The position numbers and the translations under genes are program-made. Of a DNA stretch of 64,000 bases, positions 11,043 through 20,852 are shown in pieces (position 1 is the first letter of the stretch; each line of letters starts with the position of its first letter). The notes under the pieces were generated by a model that was given only the letters and a program-made list of their open reading frames with translations, ran no database searches and was not told where the DNA came from. The DNA is from Auanema rhodensis (Eukaryota; Nematoda; Chromadorea; Rhabditida; Rhabditidae): the NCBI GenBank assembly GCA_964057225.1, contig OZ059899.1:8990001-9054000 (forward strand), given 5' to 3'.

Positions 11043-11860
11043 TGTTCACCGTACCTCTTATGGGTTAATCAATGGAACTCATATCGAAGGTTAATTCGAT
11101 AAGAAGTAATAAATATTTAAACTTTAATGAAACACATATCGAAGGTTGATTCGATAAGATATATTTTACATATTTATTTTTTAATTTTATTTGTTTACAT
11201 TGTTTATAGATTGTGTTTATTATAGTTTATAATTATTAATTTAACTTTTAAAAAGTTTGTTGTTTATCTAGGCGAACCATTTTGTTCACCGTACCTCTTA
11301 TGGGTAAATCAATGGAACACATATCGAAAGTTAATTCGATAAGAACGATATGAAATACAAAAGTTAATGGAACACATATCGAAGGTTAATTCGATAAGAA
11401 CGATATGAAATACAAAAGTTAATGGAACACATATCGAAGATTAATTCGATAAGATCGTTAAAACAGGTGCGCTGACCCACACATGTACCACATGGCAAAA
11501 GTTTTGTTCATAAAAATATGATAAATAGCTGTACAGCACAAGTACCCATAACGCTAAAGAATACTTACTATGCCAAGGGGTCATGGGTATATAGTTTTTA
11601 GTATCAAAAATGTTAATGGAACACATATCGAATATCAATTCGATAAGATTGTGGAAACAGATACGTTGACCTACAATGAACCAAATGGCAAAGCACTTGT
11701 TCATTAAAGTATAACAAATAGCTGTATAGCATATGCATCAAGATTTCTAATATTCTCAAATTACGTGGAAAGAAGAGTATATAGAAAATGTTTTAGTGTG
11801 TATATTACTAATATTCTAATACCCTAACTCAAAGAACACATATCGAAGATTAATTCGATA
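11043..11860 (+). repeat. array of seven palindromic sites TATCGAA-N6-TTCGATA, copy A left end
   Basis: Sites at 11082, 11137, 11322, 11377, 11432, 11626 and 11841, each 20 bp with perfect 7-bp arms and a 6-bp centre (mostly GGTTAA or GATTAA). Sites 1-2 and 3-4-5 are spaced exactly 55 bp; later ones follow a roughly 200-bp unit. Most are preceded by AATGGAACACA. Several are followed by a GCTGACC motif. A GTTCACCGTACC block occurs at 11043 and 11284. The regular perfect dyads look like sites for a dimeric DNA-binding protein; function unknown. Confidence 0.75.
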
Positions 11861-11953
11861 AGATTGTTGGAACCGGTACGCTGACCACAACAATACATGC
11901 GTATTTATTAACAACGGATTGGCAACTGCCACTGTTGACAGCTGTAATATGAT

Positions 11954-11979
11954 ACAATGTTGAGTGTTGGCAACATTGT
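11954..11979. promoter_or_regulatory. ACAATGTT-N10-AACATTGT dyad upstream of the polymerase gene
   Basis: Perfect 8-bp arms with a 10-bp centre, about 115 bp before the polymerase start codon. It is also present in copies B (near 27333) and C (near 42707). Placement suggests an operator or transcription-factor site; this is inference. Confidence 0.35.
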
Positions 11980-12094
11980 TACGTCACAATAAAACAACTG
12001 ACTGTTCTTGCAATGAAGTGTAATATAAATGTGTAAAATGAAATATGGATAACTACCTCTCAGAGTTTGCATAATTTTATTCTAACAAGATACA

Positions 12095-15000
12095 ATGGCT
12101 GCTAACAGGTTGTGTTTTTTCCTAGCTTTTTTTTTAAATTAAAATATTTATTTTCAGTTATAAGCGTGTATGTGAAGAGTTGGGGTTCGATTATGAGGAA
12201 ATTTATCAACTCAGGTAATCTAATAATATTTTTAAAATATACATCTTTGTTGTTTTTTTTTTAGTAAGCGCATAAAGCTTACCGAGAGTGGTGGTGTTGA
12301 GCTCTGTGACCCCGCAATAACCACTTCCAATAGTGGTCCCTCGTCATCAAGGGTTATTGAAGTTATCACCTTGGATGACAGCGATAATGAGTAAGCTATC
12401 GTATAATGAAAAAGCATGATTTTTTTTTTCAGAGAATGGAATCCCGAGATGCCATCAACTAGTGGAGAACAATTAGGAGGCGGTTCATCCTTCAACGATA
12501 TTTGTCAAATAAAGGTACGAGCTTTTAACTTTTTTTTTTTATGTTACAATTCTTCTCACTCTATATCTTTTATTTGATTACATATCTTGAGCAATTTTGA
12601 ATTCTGCCATCTATTTTTAAACAAATCATCATACATTTGGTGGCTTTTTGAAAAATAAAATAAAATCTTATCCCAAATCCATGCCATAATATCATTTATT
12701 AAATTTTTATTCATTAAAATACACTTAAATTTAAATATTTTGATGCTCAAAAACTGACACATTTAAATATTTTGTATTTTCTTAACCATTTCACACCATA
12801 TATTTTAAACAATTGTATATTTCTACCACTATTTCATAATTTCATTTTTTAAATTTTTAATCATTAAAAAAAAAAAACATTTAAATTTCAATATTGTGAT
12901 GCTCAAAAACTGAAACATGAAACAGATTTATATTTTCTAAGCCATTTCACTTCATCTCTTTTATTTAATCACATATCTTGAACAAATTTAAATTTCTATC
13001 ACTTTTCCATAATTTCGTTTATTAAATTTTTAATCATTAAAAAACATTTAAATTTCAATATCGTGATGCTCAAAAACTGAAACATTTAAATATTTTGTAT
13101 TTTCTAAGCCATTTCACTTCATCTCTTTCATTTATATATATTTTAAACAATTTTATAATTCTACTATTATTTAATTTTTATTTGTTAAATTTTTAAACAT
13201 TAAAAAAAAAAATTGATGCTCAAAAACTGAAACATTTAAATATTTTGTATTTTTCTAATCGTTTTGAAACAAACTAAACATATATTTGAAAACATTTCAA
13301 TTAAATAAAAAATAACGACTATAACAAACAAAGAGACATAATAATTTAAAGCAAAAGATGAAACAATTCATATATATTCTTAAAACTATTTTTATTTAAA
13401 CTTTTAAAAATAAAAATTAAAAAAAAGCATGTAAGCTGTTATAAATGTTGTTTATTATAGTGGTCACACCGGCGCATAAAACGCACCGGTCGTTTTACCA
13501 ACGTGGTCGTTCGATCGCTCACGTTCCCACACTTGGAAAATGTCGATGAACCAATGCATGTTATCATGCCGCGGTTATTCAACGAATTCCTTGATCGTTG
13601 TCTTGCTGAAAGCGGTGTGCCTGATAAGCAAAAAGCCTTATTTTGTTTATCAATTGAGCACCCTTCCTTTGAAAAGGGCTCCATATTTATGGACTTTCGT
13701 AGAAGGGAGCATCTGGATGGCGTAGCCATTATGAATGCCATCAGCAAGGTGCAGCAATCAAAACGAGAGGCTGTAATCAGCCAGGCAATGAATATTGAGA
13801 TGTATGTGTTTGATGAAAGGCCAGCGCAGCCAAGCCTGATGCCTGGTGAAGGTAGAGTCGGGTTTTATTTTGACCCCGAACTCAAAATACCTGGAACCAT
13901 TGCCAACACTGACTCACATTGTCTGGCTAGATCAGCAGTTGTGGGAATGTGGAAAGCTGACGAGCTGGCCACTGAAGATGGCGATGAGAAGCGAAGGCTG
14001 CAAAACCTTCGTCGCAATTACATCTTATTGCCAAATCAGCCACACCATATCAATTTATTAAATAGGTGTGGTATTTCTGTAGATTTACCAAATTATAATT
14101 TAATTCATTTAAACATTATTGCCAGCTGTAATACAAACTATAAGTTTGTAGTATATGCTAGACCGCCTGGACAGCGTATGTACACTATCCAGAAAATATT
14201 TAATAAAGCGGCTAGCAAATTGGTAACACTAGGTTACCGAAATAATCACTATGATTGTATTACAGCTGGTAGTCGTTCGAAAATTTTTGATGGTATTATA
14301 TGTCAACACTGTAAGTTATCTTACAATACAGTGTTGCATAGATGTAAAGCCAAATGTAAAAAATGCCACACCTATAATTGTAATGCGATGGGGAATGTGG
14401 TTGAGAGTAGCGTGAGGTGTGATAGTTGTAGAGTTTTGTTTAAAACTCAACAATGCTTCGATAGGCATTTGCGAAAAGCCTGCCGAAAATTCAAGGTATT
14501 TTGTGAAAATTTAAAGTTGTACATAACAAGCTTATATTCAGACATGTGTGGCGTGTGATCACTATCACATGGTCCGTGCTGATAGACCGCACAATTGCAA
14601 TGAAAAATTCTGCAAAAAGTGCGGTCAGACAAAGCCTGAAGAGCACTCTTGTTGTTGGGTTCCACCTAACGACAAGAAGAAGGCTCAGCTAAAAAAGAAG
14701 CAAGAAAAGTTCAAGGTTTGTATTTAACATCTTTACAAGTGTAATGCTTACTTGTTTAAGATTATATTTTATGACTTTGAAACAGTTGTGTTAAAAAACG
14801 GCACAAATGTTCATGAATATGCAGATGAACAATGGCCCAATATGGTTGTGTATAACAAATTTTGTGAAAGTTGTATAGATGCCAATTCCTGTGAGAAATG
14901 CACAACCAAGGAGGGCCATTTTGGGTACCAACAAGGTGATAGTGAATGGTCTGTAACAGATCGTTTCCTTGATTGGTTACTCAACTTTTCTGAGAATGAT

Positions 15001-17692
15001 AATGCAATTTTGATTGCGCACAACGGGCCGCGCTTTGACATACATTTCTTGGTGTCTAGGCTGATAAACCGTGGAATATATCCTGACCCCATTTTAAATG
15101 GGACCAAGATTATTAGCATGGTTGTCAAGCCATTAAGAGGTCAAAACATTAACCATTTATGTTTTAAAGATAGTTATTTACTAGTGCCTTTACCCTTATC
15201 AGCGTTACCCAAGGCGTTTGGTGTACCTGATATGAGTAAAGGACAATTCCCATACCTCTTTAACCACCCAATAAATTATGGCAAAGTGCTACCATCCTTG
15301 CCACCAAAGCATTACTATTGTACTGCTAGAATGAAAGCAGAAGACCTAGCTTCATTCAATATTTGGTATGAGGAGCGTAATCAAAGTGTGTTTGATTTTG
15401 ATGAGGAGCTTCTGGAATATTGTAGGACAGATGTCCGTATTTTAACCAACTGTATGAAAGTGTACATGAAGTTGGCCACCGCCACCACTGGCTGGAATCC
15501 TGTCATACAATGTATGACATTTGCCAGTTTCTTTTTATTCCAGGCAAGTTTTTTAAAATACAAGCATTTTCAAAACTAGTATATTACAGTTGAAAATGAA
15601 CCACATTAAAGAGAACCAAGTGGGTATTCTGCCTGAGACTGGTTATTATGCCGGCCAGAAGCAGAGTATAATTGCCATAAAATACATAAAATGGCTAGAA
15701 CACGGATTAGGCCGCCCATTAATGCATAAGCTTAATGGTGGTGAATTTGTTGTGAGAGTAGATGGCCAACGCTATCTACTTGATGCTTATGACAGTGTGG
15801 CTAATCACGGCTATGAGGTGAGTAATTTGTAATAAATGTAAAAAATGATAAAATTTTGTAGTTTAATGGCTGTATTTATCATGGTTGCCCCCAGTGCACC
15901 AACAAGACTGCTATTGCACCAGGCAGAAATGGTGAAACAATGGAAGAGGTAAGCAATACTTTTTTTTAATCATTTTAAGCTGAAACATTTAGGTTTATGA
16001 AAAAACCATGAAAAGGCTTGAGGCTATTCAAAGCCAGGGCATTAGTGTAACCACTGTGTGGGAACACGAAATTACTGCTCAAATGTCATCAAATGAGCAA
16101 ATGGCAAATTTTATGAAGGACACTGAGGTTGTAACTCGATTGGCACCTCGAGATGCCTTCACCGGCGGCCGAACTCAAACATATAAGCTTCTGGCCCAAG
16201 CTTCGGATAGATACTCACTAGAGTATGTGGACTTTTGTTCACTTTATCCATATGTAACGGCATTTGATGCCTATTACCCTGTGGGTAATCCTAAAATGAT
16301 TACTGAGGGCTTTGAGAGTTTTGAGGCATGCTGCCCATACAAGGGCCTTGTGAAATGTGACGTGCTTGCACCCACAAATTTGTTGTATCCTGTATTAGGA
16401 ACACGCATAGGCGGTAAATTAATTTTTACAAACTGCCGCACATGTGCAAACAGAGGCAAAAATGTAACATGCCCGCACCAAGATGATGAAGACGCTCGAA
16501 AGCTGCATCTGACTGTAACGCATGTAGAGCTCGAATGTGCCATACAGCGTGGCTACAAAGTGCTTCATGTTTATGAGGTTTGGCACTGGGATGAATGGCA
16601 GCAAGGAGGCCTATTCAAGGATTTTGTACAAAAGTACATAAAAATTAAGCAAGAGGCATCGGGCTGGCCTAAGCCAAATATGACAGAGGCTGAAAAGGTA
16701 TGTGTCATGAAAAGTATGGCATTAAATAGAATTTTACAGCTAAAATATCTCCAAGAGCACGAGGAGAACACTGGTGTTGCTCTGGAGAGCAACAAAATTG
16801 AAAAGAATGCGGCCATGCGTAGCATTGCCAAACTACAGCTGAATAGGTATGTAAACTTTTAAAAATAAAAATTTACAAATTTGCTTATAGTGTATGGGGT
16901 AAAATGGGTCAAAGACCGGATAAAGCCCAAACCAAGATTATTGGTGTTGAGGATCCTGAAATTGGTAGGATCATAACTGATCCTGCAAGGGAACTCACGG
17001 GCTTCAAAATTGTGGACGATGTGGCGTACTGTACAACAGTGCCAGAGGACTCACACTTGGCACCAGCGCCGTTTACAAATGTAGCCATAGCGGCTTATAC
17101 AACCGCTCATGCAAGGCTACTATTGTATAAGGCAATGGAAAAAATTGGAAAGAACTTGGTGTATACAGGTAATTTTATACTTTGTATACAATTTAAACGT
17201 ACATCATTTAGACACCGATTCTCTAATTTATTTAAAATGCCTCGATCAGCCTGATCCAATTGAGGATATGAAGGGTGAATGGTTAGGTAAACTAACCTCA
17301 GAAATACCCGATGGTTGGTCAATGACCAAATTTGTTTCACCACCTGCAAAAGTTTATAGTTATGAGCTAGTAAATGCAGCTGGTCAGGTCAAGTATATCA
17401 CCAAGGCAAAGGGAGTGGTAAGTATAAAAATATATTATTGAGAAACTTTTTAAAATTACAGACGCTGGACCACACGGCAGCCACCGTGGTAAACTATCAA
17501 AGTATGGAGCGATTGGTTCGAGGACTCGTGATGGATGGAGAAAAATTGGTTTTAAAAACCAAAACAACGTTATTAAAGAGGCAGCTTGGTGCCATATCCA
17601 CGATGGACATGACAAAGAGTACCAAGGTCGTAATGGATAAACTTTGTTATCTAGACGATTTTAGTACTTTACCCTATGGTTATTGTGAATAA
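12095..17692 (+). CDS. POLB: protein-primed family B DNA polymerase, copy A (13 exons, about 1384 aa)
   Basis: Replicates the element from its ends. Exons 12095-12108, 12158-12214, 12265-12390, 12433-12514, 13461-14495, 14542-14715, 14761-15543, 15590-15817, 15862-15948, 15993-16846, 16891-17168, 17212-17417 and 17462-17692 join in phase. Residues 1-93 are a Ser/acidic leader with KRIKL and a SUMO-interacting-like V-I-E-V-I-T-L-D-D-S-D (54-64). A Cys/His cluster spans about 355-480. ExoI is D501-F-E503, ExoII about 583-589 (H-N-G-P-R-F-D; Ser in B and C where A has Pro), ExoIII Y-C-R-T-D. Pol A is D942-F-C-S-L-Y-P, Pol B N-S-V-W-G-K, Pol C Y-T-D1240-T-D1242-S. Intron 7 is GC-AG (CAG|GCAAGT at 15543/15544). 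Intron 4 (946 nt) is repeat-rich. The gene is convergent with the capsid gene and looks intact. Confidence 0.93.
12515..13460 (+). repeat. repeat-rich intron 4 of the polymerase gene, copy A
   Basis: AT-rich intron with four degenerate repeats of about 140-180 bp marked by GATGCTCAAAAACTGA at about 12742, 12896, 13074 and 13214. Copies B (27892-29015, 1124 nt) and C (43263-44389, 1127 nt) have five such units. No gene inside. Confidence 0.7.
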
Positions 17693-17830
17693 TTTTTAAT
17701 ATATTTGAATTTATAAATTTTATTATTGCGTGTATATTTGTATATGGTTGTATTTATAGATTTTTATGTATAGTTGTATTAATAAATTTTATTCTTCTCA
17801 TCAAATGTTTTAAAGAGTTTATTACATACA

Positions 17831-19165
17831 TTACAAACTGGTATCAATATATGGAGCACGATTGTTGTCAATTGAAAGAATAGAGTCATATTCTGCATAA
17901 ACAATAGCATATAAACCCTCTTGCGGCGTTTGTTGACCAAATTCCAATTTCAGGGCCACATTACCTTGTCGTATAACATCAAATAACTCGGACGAGTGTA
18001 CAGTCGGTGAAATATCAAATACAAAAAATGTGAAGCCGGTTTTATACATTGCTGGTGTAATACCATTGGATGAATCTGTACGACCAAGGCCCAAACCCTC
18101 CAACATATCAATATATGCTGTGGCATAGGAAGAACGCCATTCTAAATTATAAGGGCGGGTAGGTATTACCCGATTGTTGAGCGTCAAGTATATATTTTTC
18201 AATTCAAACGGTTTAAAGTTGAATGGCGAATGTTTAAAAGTACCATTATAGGCGTGTGCGCCGACAAGACCTACTACAACACGTTTCGGTGTATGCGACG
18301 TGAATAATATGTTATTGGGTGAATCCAAACGGCCTCCTTCTATGAAATAAGAGCGCATTTTCACTGACGTCATGGGGTAGTGTATTCGTTCCTTTACAAG
18401 TTTATCTTCTATAGCCATAGCTAATCCAGCGTTTAGATCAAACTCTTGAATAAGCAAGTGCACATCGTTGATATCTATTTTCAGGTTTGGAAACTCCTCC
18501 TTCATTGCAGCATCCTTGCTTTCATTATTCCATCCAAGTGTGTCAATTAAGAAATTATCACGGTTTGGATATGCAGTTAGCTCCATTTTTGAATAGTTTA
18601 CAAACAGTCGTTCCTGATTGAATAAGTCGATACTGATGGAAGCAGCCATCTCACACAATATGCCATTTTTAACAAGCCCTTGTCGCGCTCTAAATCCAGA
18701 ACTGGCTGCATTATCTATATATCTATCCGCATAATAGCCTGATATGGCAAGTTTGCTCTCTTTAACATCGTTGCTATACATTAGAATATTCTCAATATAT
18801 GTTTTGTAGGCATGATTCACGGTAGAGTCATACACGCTAACATCACCAATTTTTAAATGATACGAGTTTATCAAACTGGCTGCAAATTGTTGGCATGGTG
18901 CAAAAACAAGGTTGTCTGGTACTGGATCGCCGTTTGTGTTTACAATTTTGAATTTTACATTCAACCAACACCTTCTCAGATTAAGAAATGATTTGGAATT
19001 TTGGGCTATAACAAATTCCCATGGTCCTTGAGGAAGAAAAGTATTTTTTAAAGGAACTTGTACAGTACGAGTTGATTCAACACCTAATGCCAACGCCGGT
19101 ATGTCACTATAATTAATATTAGGTAAAAGTGCTTGTGCTGATTTTGAATCTATCAATTTAGCCAT
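17831..19165 (-). CDS. MCP: major capsid protein (hexon-like double jelly-roll), copy A
   Basis: 444 aa, unspliced. The N-terminal part shows the Polinton capsid signature: F-L-x-L-R-R-C-W-L, then a Q-Q-F-A-A-S-L segment, then an N-H-A-Y-K-T-Y-I-E-N-I-L-M-Y-S helix. Polinton major capsid proteins are double jelly-roll proteins related to adenovirus hexon; at 444 aa this one is near the short end. The stop of the next gene upstream on this strand directly abuts its ATG, so the two are probably one transcript. It is convergent with the polymerase gene, 138 bp away. Copy A has Leu, Ser and Ser where B and C have Ser, Pro and Pro. Confidence 0.85.
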   Translation of the reverse strand: MAKLIDSKSAQALLPNINYSDIPALALGVESTRTVQVPLKNTFLPQGPWEFVIAQNSKSFLNLRRCWLNVKFKIVNTNGDPVPDNLVFAPCQQFAASLINSYHLKIGDVSVYDSTVNHAYKTYIENILMYSNDVKESKLAISGYYADRYIDNAASSGFRARQGLVKNGILCEMAASISIDLFNQERLFVNYSKMELTAYPNRDNFLIDTLGWNNESKDAAMKEEFPNLKIDINDVHLLIQEFDLNAGLAMAIEDKLVKERIHYPMTSVKMRSYFIEGGRLDSPNNILFTSHTPKRVVVGLVGAHAYNGTFKHSPFNFKPFELKNIYLTLNNRVIPTRPYNLEWRSSYATAYIDMLEGLGLGRTDSSNGITPAMYKTGFTFFVFDISPTVHSSELFDVIRQGNVALKLEFGQQTPQEGLYAIVYAEYDSILSIDNNRAPYIDTSL

Positions 19166-19618
19166 TTAAATACGATACGACCGCTCACGAGTTATGCACA
19201 GACGCTTATGAGGTTTTGTGGTTTTGCGTCGTCGCCGCTTGCCCAAACCGGTAAGATCTCGTATAGCCTGCCGGCCGGCTGTTTTAAGAGTTTGCTTGAT
19301 ATTATCGCCCTTGAGCACCCCATCAACAATTTCATTGCTAGTTTTTAGCAACTGGCCGCCAAGAGGTGAATTTACAACTGGACTATTGCTTACAGCACTG
19401 GATAATGCATTCCTTCTAGCATTGATGAGATTTTGGGCTATAGGTGATTGAATAATGCGTGGTAAAAACGATGCCAATGTTGCCAGTATACCACCCAGGC
19501 CATGACCTCTCTGCATACCACGTTGAAACATCATTCCACTAAATGGCGCCCCACCCATTTGTTGATTCAAAAGTGTTGTCCATTGAATTGAGTTCAAGTC
19601 TAGAAGGAGGTGTGGCAT
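19166..19618 (-). CDS. pVI/pX-like small virion protein, copy A
   Basis: 150 aa from the ATG at 19618; an in-frame GTG at 19630 is less likely as start. A Gly/Met-rich N-terminal third leads into G-L-G-G-I-L-A-T-L-A-S-F-L, an amphipathic segment of the kind seen in adenovirus protein VI-like lytic peptides. The C-terminus is strongly basic (G-K-R-R-R-R-K), as in core protein pX. Similar proteins accompany hexon genes in adintoviruses and Polintons. It is cotranscribed with the capsid gene. The role in membrane escape or DNA packing is inference. Confidence 0.6.
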   Translation of the reverse strand: MPHLLLDLNSIQWTTLLNQQMGGAPFSGMMFQRGMQRGHGLGGILATLASFLPRIIQSPIAQNLINARRNALSSAVSNSPVVNSPLGGQLLKTSNEIVDGVLKGDNIKQTLKTAGRQAIRDLTGLGKRRRRKTTKPHKRLCITRERSYRI

Positions 19619-19668
19619 ATTGAACCGCACGTGCGCAATACAAAAGTTACACTAGATCATTTTACTAA
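19619..19668. promoter_or_regulatory. 50-bp divergent promoter between virion protein and protease genes, copy A
   Basis: Two start codons face away from each other with only 50 bp between, so both promoters must lie here or overlap the genes. A CGCACGTGCG palindrome sits next to the leftward start. Same arrangement in B (35174-35223) and C (50548-50597). Confidence 0.5.
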
Positions 19669-20124
19669 ATGTATTCGTCTGAAATAGCGTCACTATTGCA
19701 ATCTGTCCGCATCACTCGAAAACTATTCCTCGGTGTATTTAGCGCGGATACTCTACCCAAAACACGTCGAAAGAACTTTGCACTTGTTGTAAATACTGAC
19801 ACACACGATAAACCGGGCACACATTGGCAAGTCATCTTTGTACGTAATGATCAAGCCTACTTTTTCTGTAGCTTGGGTTATAAAATGAACAAGTACATTC
19901 GTCATTATCTGGCCAAATATAAAAATGTAAAAGTTAATACTTGCAAACCACAACGCATAATTGAATACACTTGTGGTGGTTATGCAATATTTGTAATACT
20001 AATGTTGTCAGCTGGTAATACATTTGAAAGCATTTGTTCATTTTTTAAACTATTAAAAAACGATGATGTCTTTATTAAAGCGTTTATGCATAAAGTATTC
20101 GACTATAAATTATCTAGCATATGA
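19669..20124 (+). CDS. PRO: adenain-like cysteine protease, copy A
   Basis: 151 aa. Adenovirus-type maturation proteases cut capsid precursors with a His-Glu/Asp-Cys triad plus an oxyanion Gln. Seen here: H52 in G-T-H-W, Q95 and C102 in C-G-G-Y, with the Gln-Cys spacing of seven known from adenovirus protease. In the place of the acidic residue (normally E/D before the aromatic-G turn) is C67 in F-F-C-S-L-G. All three copies have this, so either another residue serves or activity is altered. Length is shorter than adenovirus protease (about 204 aa). Confidence 0.85.
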   Translation: MYSSEIASLLQSVRITRKLFLGVFSADTLPKTRRKNFALVVNTDTHDKPGTHWQVIFVRNDQAYFFCSLGYKMNKYIRHYLAKYKNVKVNTCKPQRIIEYTCGGYAIFVILMLSAGNTFESICSFFKLLKNDDVFIKAFMHKVFDYKLSSI

Positions 20125-20170
20125 TCAACTTCGCCATTAAAACGTCACCTGCTACATTAGGTGGTCAGTT

Positions 20171-20341
20171 ATGAATATTCCCTGTCACTGTGAATTATGT
20201 ATAAGATACACGTTGGAACAATCTGTGCCAACACCCCTGTACAAAAAGATTTTGAAACGTATTTCAGTGCCATTCATTAAAGGAATATCTCTGGGACTAG
20301 GCTTTTGTACAACACTAGTCATTATTCCACTCATTATATAA
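20171..20341 (+). CDS. 56-aa single-pass membrane protein, copy A
   Basis: ATG at 20171, stop TAA at 20339. The N-terminus has C-H-C-E-L-C, followed by a Lys/Arg-rich middle and a hydrophobic C-terminal segment of about 20 residues (about 37-56). It sits 47 bp after the protease and 42 bp before the zinc-finger gene, in the same direction. Kept open in all three copies, with one T-to-I change in C. It resembles small viral membrane proteins by layout only; no family recognised. Confidence 0.55.
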   Translation: MNIPCHCELCIRYTLEQSVPTPLYKKILKRISVPFIKGISLGLGFCTTLVIIPLII

Positions 20342-20382
20342 AAGTGAGTTGACTGTGTGTGGTTGTTTTTCAATTTCCTCTA

Positions 20383-20847
20383 ATGGAACTTTTATGTAAC
20401 AAGTATTGTGTTACGTGCAAGGAAATATTTTCATCAGCCAAGCATTTTAGTGATCACGTATTAAAAAGACATGACGGGATTCAACCCGTATGTAACAGTT
20501 ATATCAGCAATGCTGACTTTATTCAAAAATATGGACATTTGGATGGTGTTCGTAGACGTTTGTGCCCTTATTGTAGTGAAACTTTTGGAACAAGATTCAA
20601 TTGTCAGCGTCATATTCGGCGTCTTCATAATAGTAATGGAACGAATGGTAAAGATGGTGATGGAAATGATACCAGCGAACCCTCTGAAAAAACTGAGGAG
20701 TTTGTACAGTCAGCCGAACCAAAACGATGCCGCTGCAATAGTAACCGAGAATATTCACAACACGAGCCGCGCATCAAACAAAACGGCGCTGAACTACCTT
20801 TTAAACCTTCGAAAATCGTAATGTGGTCTTGTATAACTGTTGAATAA
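20383..20847 (+). CDS. C2H2 zinc-finger protein, copy A
   Basis: 154 aa from the ATG at 20383. Two C2H2 fingers: C9-x2-C12-x12-H25-x4-H30 and C61-x2-C64-x12-H77-x4-H82. A low-complexity Asn/Gly/Asp/Ser linker and a basic C-terminal part follow. Probably a nucleic-acid-binding regulator of the element, perhaps the reader of one of its repeat arrays (inference). It ends convergently with the minor capsid gene, five bases from its stop. Confidence 0.75.
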   Translation: MELLCNKYCVTCKEIFSSAKHFSDHVLKRHDGIQPVCNSYISNADFIQKYGHLDGVRRRLCPYCSETFGTRFNCQRHIRRLHNSNGTNGKDGDGNDTSEPSEKTEEFVQSAEPKRCRCNSNREYSQHEPRIKQNGAELPFKPSKIVMWSCITVE

Positions 20848-20852
20848 AACAT

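Noticed and set aside
14990-15030. Pro for Ser in the ExoII motif of copy A as a dead exonuclease
   Set aside because: The catalytic Asp of the motif is unchanged and the other exonuclease motifs are intact; effect cannot be judged from sequence.
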